Origin: Holacanthus passer
Lineage: Eukaryota; Chordata; Actinopteri; Pomacanthidae
Length of the DNA stretch: 64,000 nt
Assembly: GCA_025331565.1 (NCBI GenBank)
Contig: JAFREQ010000094.1
Coordinates: 186,001 to 250,000, forward strand
Direction of reading: 5' to 3'
Position 1 is the stretch's first letter, and every line of letters begins with the position of its first letter. A program made the translations under genes and the position numbers. Below the pieces are notes generated by a model, which saw only the letters and a list, made by a program, of their open reading frames with translations, was not told the origin of the DNA and made no database searches. Positions 26,571-38,700 of the stretch are shown here, in pieces.

Positions 26571-27116
26571 CTTCCATCCTGCAGAGCTGTTGCTGTCCCC
26601 TTTGTCTTTGAAGTAAGGGATGGATCTGACCATCCAGTCATAAATCTGGGACAGGGTCAGTCTCTTGTCCGGCGCGCTCTCGATGGCTTTGGTGATCAGG
26701 TCTGCGTAGGACAGGTTCCCCCAGGCGTTGCGGCGAGAGGACGCTTTCCTCGGGGTCTGCTGGGAGGCCAAGCCGCTGGGGGTCAGCGCTCCGGAGGTGG
26801 CCGCCGGGGAGTGCGTGGAGAGCGGGGAGCCTCCGCTGTCCTGACCGGGGGAGGAGAGCGCTCCATCGCCGGCGGGGCTGCTGCTGCTCTGGTCCTCTGT
26901 CGCCAAACCAGAGCCATTAACAGCGATGGCAGCGGCGGCGGCGTTGTCCTCCTCATCATCCTCTTCCTCGGGGATAATATCTGTGTCATGGCTCTCAGGT
27001 TTCACCGCGCTCGAGTCCGGTCGAGGCAGCGGCCAGGTGCAGGAGCGCGGCCGCTTTTGGGGCTCGAAGTCCGGGTCGATGACCACGTCCAGGTCCGGGA
27101 GTGGAGCCTCGGCCAT
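26571..27116 (-). CDS. foxo3: FOXO3 forkhead transcription factor, first coding exon (partial gene)
   Basis: Encodes residues 1-182 of a FOXO3 protein, a nuclear transcription factor that activates stress-resistance, cell-cycle and apoptosis genes and is exported from the nucleus after AKT phosphorylation. The start MAEAPLPDLD and the AKT consensus RPRSCTW (Thr27, equivalent to human Thr32) are typical of FOXO proteins. The acidic run IPEEEDDEED (about 49-57) favours FOXO3 over FOXO1. The forkhead domain begins at about residue 130 (NAWGNLSYADLITKAIES) and is cut at SSAGWK by a GTAAG donor (26570-26566), the usual FOXO split. The recognition helix, nuclear localisation signal and transactivation regions lie in the next exon, outside the window. 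The linker before the forkhead is shorter than in human. An in-frame GTG lies two codons upstream, but the ATG at 27116 gives the family-standard start. Teleosts often carry foxo3a and foxo3b; which copy this is cannot be told from one exon. Confidence 0.96.
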
Positions 27117-27760
27117 GCTCACAAATCTGGGCTGATAAAGTTACAGGAGAAGAAGCGAGGAGCTGTCAAAGTCGCGTCCCATGAATGCGCGCTCCCGTCC
27201 CTTTTGTTGCTATTGCACGGCAGCAAAAGTCCCAACAGGACCCAGTGAAACTTATTATAAAAGCCTGTTGAGGACATGAAGACAGACACATGAAGACAAG
27301 TTAATCTATATATCAGTTAGAAATAACATTTAAATGAAGCCTCCTTGAGCGTCACTTCATTATAATTTAAAACACCACTTGCAGGATCTCAAAAACCAGG
27401 TCCTGGTGCAAAGATCTGATCCACCCACTGGAGATCATCTATGTGGGAAATAAACACTTTAAATGAAATACCTTGCACTTGATTTAAAAAAAAAAAGGGA
27501 AACCCAGAAGAGACTAGATCCCGGATGGTCCACTTCCAGATGCCATGTTGTCTCTGTCCTCTTTCGGTCCTCTGCGATGTGGAGACAGATAGGATGTGTG
27601 TGCAGGGCAAGTCAGTGTCGATGTGGAATAAGACTGCCACCTCACTCTCTGGGTTACTACTGTATGTCGATCTGCGCACACACACACACACACACACGCA
27701 CGCACACACGCGCGAGAGAGTCGATCAGGGCCAGCCCCCTGGATCCTGAGCATGGGATCG
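27117..27760 (-). other. presumed foxo3 5' leader / proximal upstream region
   Basis: This is the sequence immediately upstream of the foxo3 ATG on the minus strand. It contains a (CA/TG)10 tract at about 27677-27697 with CG-rich edges and an A-run near 27487. No other coding signal is present. It is probably transcribed leader if the TATA-like site at 27761-27770 is used, or an intron if the start is at the CpG-rich cluster near 28.8 kb. Confidence 0.4.
27677..27697. repeat. (CA)10 microsatellite in the presumed foxo3 leader
   Basis: Ten CA units continuing into CACGCACGCACAC and CGCGCG, upstream of the foxo3 ATG. Confidence 0.9.
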
Positions 27761-27770
27761 CCTTTTAAAG
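27761..27770 (-). promoter_or_regulatory. TATA-like element upstream of foxo3
   Basis: On the minus strand this reads CTTTAAAAGG, about 645 nt before the foxo3 ATG. It is a plausible TATA-type core element, but such sequences occur by chance and no initiator was identified. Confidence 0.25.
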
Positions 27771-28009
27771 AGACACTGCAGTCGGACAGGACGAAGACGC
27801 AGGTGGAGGCTGAGACACGTCCTGACATGCCGGGGACAGACAGACAAACACAGGGACATGATAAAAGAAGAAGAGGACAAGCACTGTGTTTTTATATTTC
27901 TGTAATTTTATAAATATGTTTGCATTGATAAAAGGTTAAATGTTGAACTGTGGTGTGCAGGATCATCTTGGTTTACCTGGAACTACAGGTGTGCTACAGT
28001 TTCCTAATC

Positions 28010-28262
28010 AATGAATTTTAATGCATCTAACAGTTATTTTCATTATCAGTTAGTTTTCTCAATTAGTTGATTGTTTGGGTCATAAAATGTCAGAAAGTAA
28101 TACAAACATGTCCATCACATGTTTCCCAGAACCCATGTTCAAATTGCATGTTTTGTCCAAACAACAGTACTAAATTTAAAGATAGTTATTTTAATATTAT
28201 AGAAGATAAAGAAAACCTGCAAAGTAAAATAGTGTTTTTTTTTCAATCGACTAATTATTTAA
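28010..28262. mobile_element. ATTAATCG-type teleost repeat, copy 2 (reverse orientation)
   Basis: It contains GTTATTTTCATTATCAGTTA, AATTAGTTGATTGTTTGGGT and, further on, TTGCATGTTTTGTCCAAACA, the reverse complement of the interior of copy 1, ending TTTCAATCGACTAATTATTT. It is diverged. Confidence 0.55.
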
Positions 28263-28520
28263 CCTCTAAAGAAGGTTTTTAGTGTTGTAATATAAATTGT
28301 GCTGTAAAAAAGTTCTACAGTCATCATCCAACACTTTAAAAAAATAACATATGCAATAATGTTTTTACAGATTTAATCAGTCATTCCATAAGACATTAAA
28401 CCTAGTTTTATTTTGGAACATAAGAATTTTATAAAAACGTTTCACCAGGGTTTAATATTATAATTCAGATTTCATATATTTTGTGTTTGTTGTTTTTATC
28501 GTGTTAGGTAACAAAAAGAA
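28263..28520. other. intergenic AT-rich sequence
   Basis: Nothing recognised between the two repeat fragments. Confidence 0.5.
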
Positions 28521-28594
28521 GCTTTATTTAATTTGCAAATTTCCCCACTGTGGGACGAATAAAGGTTTATCTTATCTTATCTTATCTTATATCT
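28521..28594 (+). mobile_element. LINE-type 3' tail with (TTATC)n
   Basis: TTTCCCCACTGTGGGACGAA, then TAAAGGTTTATC and about four tandem TTATC units. This structure (conserved short tail plus pentamer repeat) is the usual 3' end of teleost non-LTR retrotransposons. No reverse transcriptase sequence remains, so it is a 5'-truncated insertion. Confidence 0.65.
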
Positions 28595-28774
28595 CATGAC
28601 ATTTTTATAACCTGTGTTGTTGTCATGGTGGTGTTTCACAATAAAAGCATGTACAACATGATATCAGGCACTCTTTATCTTTAACATCCATATATTTTTA
28701 TTGACATCGCCCACATTGCTCGCAGCTGATGGTGCCTTTAATCAGAGAACCACGCTGTCAATCACCACCGATCA

Positions 28775-28815
28775 GGCCACGCCCCCTTTCTGGCGCCTCG
28801 TTCAGGGTGACGTCA
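28775..28815. promoter_or_regulatory. GC-box / E2F-like / CRE cluster, candidate foxo3 distal promoter
   Basis: Within about 40 bp lie a GC/KLF box GGCCACGCCCCC (28775-28786), an E2F-like TTTCTGGCGCC (28787-28797) and a perfect cAMP-response palindrome TGACGTCA (28808-28815). The flanking sequence to about 29010 is CpG-richer than its surroundings. It is 1.7 kb upstream of the foxo3 ATG on the minus strand. Human FOXO3 has a noncoding upstream first exon, so an equivalent here is reasonable; a separate plus-strand noncoding transcript is the alternative. Confidence 0.45.
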
Positions 28816-29019
28816 TCCCATTTATTAGCCGGAGAGATAAGGAGGAGAAATCCTAGATGGTCCTCCATCCTGTAAGCGATGCTCCGGACCTCCCTCCTCC
28901 TCCTCCTCCGGATCAAAACAGCCTGCTCCACATCTTCTTTGTTCCACCGAGGGATCCTGACGTGCAAGGTGCGCGTCCACCTGCGCGTGCTCGCGGTGTT
29001 TCTGTGCAGGAATGCACGT

Positions 29020-32000
29020 TCACAGCTGACCATAACAAGACATCACTTCAATATTACTGCATGGATTCATGTTGTGTCTGTGGTGCATTTATCTATAGCA
29101 TGTTTGATTTGACATCACAATAATGTATCATTGTCTTAAGAATCATATTGTGTATTTCTTTTTACATTTTACATGTTTACATTGTGTATTTGTGTTTACA
29201 TTTCTTGCATTGAAGCCTATTCACTGCAAAAAGCACACGTCCAAATAAACAATACATTGTCCTTGTGCATGTCTGTGTTATATTATCATCACAGCGTTCA
29301 TCATCAGCCAGCTGACAGACATGCTCACTATAAAGGTTGGACATTATTGTTCAGCTGTGTCCACTGACACACATTTTAAACAGGCTCATAGACACACCAC
29401 ACACACACGCACATTTACAGCAGCAGTCTGGAGTGTGTACTGTACAGGATTAATGGAGATAGTCGGTCTACGCGTACACACATTGTGATGGTTTTTGTTC
29501 CTGTCACATCAAAGAGAAAACCTGATGCAGCAGTTTGGCTCCTGCAGAGAACTATAGAGTTAACTGCTCACTGGATGTACAGAAAGAGGTCAGGATGTCT
29601 GAGTGTGTGGCCAGCTGTATCAAACAGATATTGTATCTTTAAATTACTTTACATCCTACAGAACCTTTAGAATATCTAAATCGATGGATTCTTATTACAC
29701 TTAAATGATGGAAGAGAATTTTCAGTATGATTTTCTGCCTATTTGCTATTGGTGATCATTGAGTAAAGCATCTATTTAGTTTCCTTTTTAACCCAGTATT
29801 GGAAGATCTGCAAAGGTTGAAGCTGTTTTTTAAAATTATCTCATGAATAAGCCTAATCTCTAATATCCAATATCTAATAATTATAAAAAATAATTTAAAA
29901 TTGCTACTGCCTGTGTACATTGTCATGATTTCAACCCCTTTCATCTTCTCTGTTTGGATGTTTTTAGGGTTCTTTCTATAGACCAAACACTGACTTTCAT
30001 TTGCTTTTCCTTTTGCATATGTATTTGTACCTACACATATAAAATAGTAGGCTCATATTTCCCTTCCCCTAAAGGTCATACCAGGTTAAGTAAACGTTCA
30101 GATCTATGTCATGAACAGTTTCAGACGTGTCCCTTCAACACCCTGCTGCAGTATATCAGGAATTTAGCCAACATATTCTGCACCAAGATAAGACAGCTTT
30201 ACCCCAGATGCCCCTTCGAGGGCCATAGAAGTGTGTTGCACGAGGGCACATTCATGCACAAAAGCAAAAAACATTTGTATTATTACTCTTTTTCTTTTCA
30301 TAAGGACACATTTAGCCCAACACCTGATAACTTCTTCCAGGTTGGAGTCATACAACATCATCCAGTGGCCTGATGGGACAACAATGTCTGAGTTCAATTC
30401 AGGATGCAACATTGTCAACTGTGCCTCTCAAAACTTGATTTCATCCAGATCTTCTAACATCAAAGTCTTACAACATTACAGATCTAAATTGAATGCACAT
30501 CTTGTGATTCATTCATTCTCCAGACAAAAGGTGTTTTCCATCTTGCCTCGGTCAGCATGGGGCATCGAGGCTGTGGTCCAGAGAGGATGGAGAGTACGAC
30601 CACCCCTCTAAGCCAGCGTGAATCATCCAATTAAGACAATCACAAAGCATGGCAGCCATCTCTGTTTGTGTTTGATGTTTCCCCCCAAACAGCATAATGC
30701 TCTGATTGGATTAGGGGCCTCGGCATAGGGCGTGATTGATTTTTACTTTAATTGAGAGTTATGGTGGGATAGACATGGGGCCTTGCTACTGCTGAAGCAC
30801 TTTTTAATGATACATGTCATGTGCATGCATCCGTGCACACACCCACACACACACAGACGGGACTGAGCCATTCATTGTGTGTTGACTCTAACGAGATTAT
30901 ATATTTACTCTGGTGTTTTTGTACTTGTGTCATGATACTGGCTGCCTGGACACAAACACAGTATTTTACATAAGGCTTGTAGATGTGGATACTGTAGGTG
31001 CTGCTCACTGTTCTGGCTGTAGTTATCAGGGTGGGTTGGTCCAGGCTGGAGTGGTGCACTAAGATGACCTCATCCTTACACGGATGCAATAACAAACCTT
31101 GCAGCGATTGGTTGCCCTCTGCTGCCACCTACAGGCACACAGGGAGAACTTCCAAAACAACAGAGTAAAAATTCCTGTCTGCTCTGTAATTGTAGCTAAA
31201 ATCTAGAGGAAAAACAAGAAAGGTGTTTATAGTATGTCTACCAAAAACTTGAATATCCATTATTCTTTAAAATATATTGCAGCAATGTTGGAGCAGCAAT
31301 TATTAAAACACACTACTACTGAAGTCAATGTATCTAATCCAATTGTGCACTATAAAATATTTTTGCATGGCTCCAGTATTCAGTTTTGTTTTTGTCCTAT
31401 ATCCTATTGTATATTGACAAAAAAAAGTAGAAGAGGCTCTTCAGATGCAAAAACAATTCCATGTGCAAAGACTGACAAAATGTGAAAAATGTGTCACATT
31501 TCATCACCTTTTACACATAGAATAAACTGATTCTTTTGTATCTCAAAGCTTCTTTGACTTTTTGGGGACCTATCGCTGTTTTAAAATCATATTTGACTGT
31601 TGATCTCAGCTACAAATGCATATGATTCCCATAAAGTCTGGATTCAAGAAGTACAAACTCTCAACAACTGTTTGTCTCGATTTTATTACATTGAAAAGTT
31701 TTAAGGTTTGCAGTTGCATATGTCATTGCCTGTAATAATAAATCTATCATCTCCTCTTGCTGACAGATACAACGTACAGTGCTAGAAATAGCAATTGTAT
31801 TGAAACCTTCTAGGCAAAGTCAGGGTTTGAGTCCTGGAATACATCAATGCCAATCTAACAGCCGCTGTACATATTTCTGAATTCTAGTCTCATTCATCAA
31901 ACAGATGGATTAACATCATGCACAACATTTTGAATTCATAAAAAAACTCACAGAGACTGAAATTGTTTCATACAAACAGGAACAAATGGAGAATATTTTA

Positions 32001-32409
32001 CCCTTTTCACATTCACCCAGTAGAGGGCGGTAGCCAACTACTCTGAGGGACATTTGGCCCCCTCCTTCTCTGTGAAGTGAGCACCTGTTTGCCTTGTGGT
32101 TCACTCATGCTGGAGAGGAATCTATATTCTTTAAAATAATTAGTCCACAAGGGGGAGAGAGCACACCTCACAGAGGAGGACCAGACAGTAAAACACACAT
32201 GCATAAGGTGACAGGAAGTCAGATCCATATCGAAAACAGGTACCTAGTTTTGCATAGGTAGATTCACTTTGGATATTAGGCCTTTCTTATACATCTCTAT
32301 CTCTCTATCTCATCTCTGCTAAATAGGAACTGGTCTGATGCAGCGTCAGTAGTTAGTGAGGTACTGTGTTGTTTGGAGGTACAAGCTTATCAGGAGACAG
32401 CAGTGGATG
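29020..32409. other. region between the foxo3 upstream side and the afg1l 3' end
   Basis: AT-rich noncoding sequence. It will include the afg1l 3' UTR (from 32409 downward) and possibly foxo3 upstream sequence. A 139-codon open frame at 29954-30373 has no recognisable domain and is not supported as a gene. About 30600-30780 has low repetitiveness and AATTAAG/ATTGAT motifs. A short CA-rich run lies at about 30836-30856. Confidence 0.55.
31682..31687 (-). terminator. candidate afg1l polyadenylation signal
   Basis: This is the first AATAAA I can find on the minus strand below the afg1l stop, about 720 nt downstream. A single hexamer is weak evidence and other sites could be used. Confidence 0.25.
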
Positions 32410-32556
32410 TTAGGTGTTCGTGGGTTTCTTGATGCGACTGCGGTCTCCCTCCACCCAATACGACTCTGTCTGCATCTCCATCAGTCTGGAGACGGTCCTC
32501 TGGAAGGCAAAGATCTCCTCCTCCGCTGTGAACAGCGTCAGGCGCTCTGCTGCCTC
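32410..32556 (-). CDS. afg1l: afg1l coding exon 13 (C-terminus and stop)
   Basis: 147 nt with the TAA stop at 32412-32410, residues 461-508. A pyrimidine-rich acceptor ends CTCTTCAG|GAG. It encodes EAAERLTLFTAEEEIFAFQR, SRLMEMQTESYWVEGDR and a lysine-containing tail, lining up residue for residue with the human C-terminus and extending it by a few residues. Confidence 0.95.
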   Translation of the reverse strand, partial: EAAERLTLFTAEEEIFAFQRTVSRLMEMQTESYWVEGDRSRIKKPTNT

Positions 32557-32699
32557 CTGAAGAGAGGACCCGACAGCAGGGTTAGCGTCTGATACACTCA
32601 AAATCCAATTTAAACTGAAACACATTTAAGGTTGGTGAAGAAAGAGAAACAGGATTAAGGTTGCCTGTTGGATTCCTGTGGGATTTACCTGTGTGTGTA

Positions 32700-32740
<41 letters not shown>

Positions 32741-35700
32741 CATGGCATTCACACTCTCAGTGAAACTTTCCTGAAAAATGTAAAGTTTTGAAAAAAAATA
32801 AAACTTCAAAACAGGAATTAGAATGAGATACTCACCTCCACAATGATGTACAATGTTAAGCAGCTTATCAATCCAAAATAAGCAAATGCATTTTGACATG
32901 TGATACAACATAATGAAATCACAGAGGGTCCCATGACATGTACATTAGTTGGTTTTACACTTTAATTAGTAAGCGTGACTATGTAATACCATTGTTTACA
33001 AGAAATATTTACTCCTACATGTTGCTGGAGACCCATGCTAATGACAATAGTGCTAATAAGTTTGCAATACAAACACTAATAAACAATCCATTGATCTGTT
33101 TTCATTTCATTTGTCATATTCTGCTGTAGCAGATGGGTTTTTTTACCCCGCTGAGGCCCAGGTCATCCAGCAGTTGTCGGTCCCGCTCATCATCCCCTCC
33201 TGTGTGGACAAACAGCCGGTCTACAGGAGCCGCCGCCAGCAGCACCACTCTCACCTGTGAGGAAAAAAAGAGGGATCAGACATGGGAATGTCCAGTTCAT
33301 TTATAGAGGCTACTTCCTATATCATTAATGATTAAGTGTCTGCTTCCTGGGATCAATATTAAATGAGAGCGGTTAACCATTTATTCATTGCCTCCTTACA
33401 ATGATGGTACTTGTTATTTCTAGTTAATCTTTGGTGTTTTATTGCTTCCCTGAGATGATGGAGATGCATATTGACAATCAAGTTTTTGACACAATGAAGA
33501 CATGATTGATAAAATAACAGCTCAGAGGAAGTGAGCTAATATGAGGTTGGCACTCAGTTTAATACTATTGAATGCAGTGGTATATACCTAGAGTAATATT
33601 ACTTATGACAGTAGCGAATAGTGTATTTACTATTTAAATTCAAGTGGTCATATGTCAGCCATCAATAGTCACTTCTGTCGCTTTTTATTAACTTTTTATT
33701 ATTTTTTTATTTTTTTTTTTAAAATTATTTTATGGCTTTATTTCATAGTAAACAATAAAGAGATGGCAGAACTGCAGAAAAAAAGCTGGATGCAAATTGG
33801 GCTTGTTATGGTTAATGATAAGCTCTTTTAACTCTTGACCACTAGAGCACCACATGAGCATCACATAATTAGATTAAAATCATGAAAATGATGCAATTAT
33901 TTGTGCATCCACACTGAAAACTACTGCACAGAAACCGCTTTCTTAAGCTTCAAACCTTTAAGCATCTTGTGATATGATGCATTTCTTTTTGTCTATTTTT
34001 CAGCAGCCAGCCCAACTGTAGTTTGTCAAATAGATACCTTGTTGTCATAGAAGTTGTCTATGAGCGTGGTGAAGCGCCTGGCCTGGTCCTTCAGGGTCAG
34101 TGTCAGGATGGGAATGTGGCGAATGAATACGGTGTCAAAGAGCTGTGCCATTTCCAGGTAGTCGCTGGCACCCAGAGCCTGGAAAACAACGGAGCAGGTT
34201 CACTTGCTGGAACAAAGTCATACTTGAGTTTCTAATCTAGAGCAGCATATCTCAGTGCAGAGGGTAAATAGTTTCAGTGTGGCACGTGTGCACAGCTGCC
34301 TCGTAAACACACACGGATACAATTTGCACTATGAATGTCGGAGTCTGTATGTTTGGCGCGGGCTGATGTCATTTTAGTCGCCGTCCTTGGATCTTTGCCA
34401 TTCAGGATGATTGCTCTCAAAATCAATGTGGACTTTGCCAACATATGTCAGATGGGAGAAGAAGCCTTGAAGCTCAGATGCCTGCAAAAGCTCACCCCTG
34501 TCCATCAGGCTTCAGACTTTACACACACACTGCAGATTACTGTACCGCACTGCTTTATTTGAGGCACAACAGGCTCAACTATTCACTAAATTGTCAATAG
34601 ACTTGCTTTTTGACATTGAGCAGAAAATGGGACTGAGATGGAGGGAAGAAACAGAACGCAGAGGCAATAAAGAGAAGTGCTTTGAATTAGAGCAGTTTTG
34701 ATTAGTGGTGAGTGGATTTTGTGTGTGAGAGTGTGTGTGTGAGTGAGTCAGAAAGAGATTGGGGGCGTTCCAGTGCTCAGGTGGTCTTGTACCAACTGGG
34801 AACTGTGTCTGGGATATCTGTGTTTTGAGTCTGGCCATAAGTCATACTCCATGTTTTCTGTCACTTTACGTTGTAAAACTGTCAAATAAAGAAAAATGCC
34901 CCCAGAAAATCACCTTAAAATGGGAGAGACTGTGCTCCATTCCTGTGCTGTAACTATAAATTTGGAACAGCTGAGATAAGTGTTATTTCGTTTATGCTGT
35001 CTTTTATAGCTGATAGCTCATCTACAGTAGTATCATTATTCAGAAATATGTATTACTGTGCAAATCTTAAAGCTGTTGTTTAATAATTACAGAATGCTAG
35101 AAATCAAACAAACTGAGATTTGTAGAGAAAAATATTAGGAGAAAAAAAACCCCAGGATAAAAACACTCACTCTGCCACACAGCTCATCAAAAGTACAGTC
35201 AGCAATGGAGCCGCAGGTCTTTTCCAGAGTCACGTCTCTGCCCAGCACTGTGAGGACTCGAGGGCCTGTAACTGTGGAAAAACACACACACACACTCACA
35301 TCATAGAGTTTTTATCATAAGATATCGGGTTTGAATCATTATATTAAAAACATCTATTAAGGAATGAAAGTTTTCTAAGCAAGCGTCAACCTGGGAAACC
35401 TTAGAATTTAGCCGCTTGAACAAACAGCAAAACCAGAAACCTTAGCGAAACCTAGATCCAGCATTTTAATACCTCTAAATCTGAATTTAAAAAGTTTTCT
35501 GAATACCTATTTCTTTTGCTTTCTGCACAATATGATACCCCACTGTTGCTGTAAATACTCAATAGAGCGCTCAGTAGTCCCCAACAAACGCACTATTTAC
35601 TCCTGTCTGCAAAAAACCACCATCACTTAACTCCTTAAAATGAAAGTAAGATTTACATCTTCCATAGTCTGACAGTATTTAGAGATGAAGAGAAGGCAAA

Positions 35701-38700
35701 CACACTGTAATGTTTAGCCTTGTCATTGCATATCTACCCATCTGATCCTTTAATGTTGGAAAATGTAAAAGGACGAAACAATCTCACACAGCAACTATCA
35801 TTCAACAAGGTGTATGCTGAAAGTGGTCTCATGCAGCATCAGATTAAACAATTTACTGTACCTATAATTTTGATGTGTCTTTATGAAATGAAACAAGCTG
35901 ACTGGTGGACGAATCTCCCCCAAAAGTAGGTGTTTCCTTTAACCTTCTTACCGCTCTTTTGTCTTACAGCCAGCTCTTCAAACAGCGCATCCAAAAAGGC
36001 CTCTGCACCAGGCTCCCCTGAGCTGAACAACACACACACACATACGCACAATGAAACAGAGAAGGAAAAATAGGATATGAAATTAATAATGGTGAAGTAG
36101 CCACATCAAACGGTGGTGGCAAGGAGTGCATGGGAGGGGGGGTACTTAGCTTTTCACTCCGTCAGTAAAATACAGGATGTCAGGCTCTAAACACAAGCAT
36201 TAGCCTGTGAATGCACGTCAAAATGAGACTGTAAAGTGTGTGTGTTTGTGTCTGTATGTGTGCTTGTGTTTTAACTCCAGGTAAAAGGGTGTGATGCACT
36301 CTATTTACATACAGTGAAAAGACGGAAGCACTTGAAAGCTCCAATACAGCGATGAGCAACAGCAGTGTCATTCATACCTTGTTTGTCTGCATATGTGTGT
36401 GTGTGTGTGTGTGTTCCTAACAGCGTATATGTAATGAGGAAAATAGAAAACTAGCTTTTAAAGCTCTACCATTTTCTCAGATTCTATTGATTCCCCTTTC
36501 ACTCTTTTCATGGATCTCTCAAGGTAATGCAGGTCTTTATGAATCTCCAAGTCTGCTTCTCCCCATTTATCCATCTGTTTGCCTTCTCTTTCTGTCCTTA
36601 AAAAAGATTCTAACTCAATGATGTGCACAAACATTTCCTCTGTGTGTACTGTAAATGCTTGTGTATGTTGTGGATGCAGGTTAACGTCGACTCTTTACTA
36701 GACCTCTGCACAGCCTGGACTGTAAACAGAGGAGCAAATGGGACAAATACTAGTGTGTGTTTGTAAGTGTGTCTTACAGGTAGTAGAGTTTCCCTGCTGC
36801 AGCCTTGTCCAGCCTCCTGTAGTCAATCCCAGAGTCGAGACAGATTGAGCGGCAGTGCTCCTGCACACGCGCACACACACACACACAAACATACACAAAC
36901 ACATAATGAACGGAAGGACAATTGAAAATTGGCTCAAAGGGCAAATATTAAAAATAGACCTGTCTGTGTATCAAAGCAACGCTGGCAGGAAAGGTTGTAA
37001 TGATGCTAATTAGAACTTAAGTATAAATGAAAAATGTTAACCATAGATATATCTACTTTAATGTTACAGTTCTATTTGAATTTGAATATATACTGTATGT
37101 TCAGTGGCAGTGGCACAGAGTAATGACACACATCACTTAGTAGGATCGATTCATTGTTTTGGCTTTTTCATGGGTTAAGTTGATAATAGGAAAAATACAC
37201 GATACCTACAGACTTGTCCTTTAAGTAATGTTTATTTCAGCATGTAGCATCAAATTTGGTATCAGATTTCTAAACAAAACCGCCATGCATGGTTCAATTC
37301 ACAGTCACTCATAATTTAGTTTAAGCGTTATAAGCGCCTATAGATTGTTGATTCTTCACTGTTAACATTGTAAGTCCCACTGTATCGAGGTATGCAATAA
37401 GAAAAATATAGAATATCACCAGAACAGTCCTTTAAATCAGATAATTGTGTTTTCAAAAAATTTGAATATATTCTTAGCCAGATCTGAGTTTCCAATGAAC
37501 GTTGGTTGTAGCACACATAATTTACTTGAGAAAAAAAAAATACTGAAAATGTAAATAGAATAAACCTTAGGAAACTACTAGATTAGACGCTATCTTTTAG
37601 AATTAGATTCCTACCATGAAACACTAATGAAATGCGAGTGTGCAAATAAGGAGCGAGCGAATAAATTCAACAACAGGGCAACGCAGAAAGCAGGAGACAT
37701 CTTATTCTCCTCTGACAGCGCTGAGATTTTTGTGTCACTGCTTTCGTGGTTTATTGAGCTGATCTATTGTTCCTGCAGCTATTCAAGTGTGTTACAGCAG
37801 GGGTGAACTTGTGATGCAGAGTTCAAACTTTTCCTGATAGTGTAAAACGTCAACAGGATTCATGTCAGGGAGTACAGCACAAACTATAATCATCATCTCC
37901 ACCATTCTATCAAAGAAAAGAAAGGAATTGCATATCATCCCATCCAAGCCATCGCCGGCTGACTGAGTATTCGACGACAGCTCCAGTAAATTATGAAATC
38001 AGTGAATTTCTGCCACTGGCCTCCTTAAGCTGCAGGATAATTAGTAATCATCACAAAGCAAGGGGACGGAAATACTCTATTCTTCTCCGCTGTCAACTTT
38101 TTATCTCCATGTCCGCTCACACAAACGGGGTTCCCACTCTGAGCCAATTGGCTGAATCAGGCTTAATAACAACCTGACAAACTCGCCCTCCCCCACGCAC
38201 AAAAGGGAGGTGTCATTTCATCAACCTACTGTGACCCCACCAACGGGTAAATAGTCCCTCCAAAATGGGAAAAAAAAAGAAGAAAAAAAACTTGTCACTA
38301 TCGCCGGCACATCATTAGAACCTCAGTTTGTCTTTTCTCCTGCCATCTTCTGCTCCCTCCCTCCGTGAACCGCCTCTACCTCGGGTAAAGACGGCTGATG
38401 CGTTTCTTAACGGAGAAGCGAGGTACAAAGAAGGAGGAATGGAAACACAATCAGTGATGATGATTCCATTGGTTATTTATAATCAGATGAAGCTGAGGCC
38501 TTGCGGGTCATTACTTGATTATCCATCTTGAGAGGATTGTCAAGTTCTCACTCCTCCAAGATTTCATCCGCCTACACATTGTGGTCTTGTCCCCCTCCTC
38601 CTCCTCCTCCTCCTCCTCGCTCCTCTCACTCCAATCCTAGTCTGTGTCACTTTGCAACTTACAGTCTTATCTCCAACTGTCCCTTTAGCTTATTCTGTCT

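Noticed and set aside
27117..27122. GTG start two codons upstream of the foxo3 ATG
   Set aside because: The ATG at 27116 gives the standard FOXO MAEAP start; non-ATG initiation is not needed.
26442..27248. 268-codon open frame antisense to foxo3 exon 1
   Set aside because: It is the shadow of the GC-rich foxo3 exon; the translation is low-complexity Gly/Arg/Val and the minus frame matches a known protein.
29954..30373. 139-codon plus-strand open frame between foxo3 and afg1l
   Set aside because: AT-rich intergenic sequence, no domain recognised, overlapping frames of similar length on both strands.
36147..36188. possible extra afg1l exon between exons 8 and 9 (minus strand reads PDILYFTDGVKS)
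   Set aside because: No AG acceptor or GT donor at suitable positions, and exons 8 and 9 join in frame without it.
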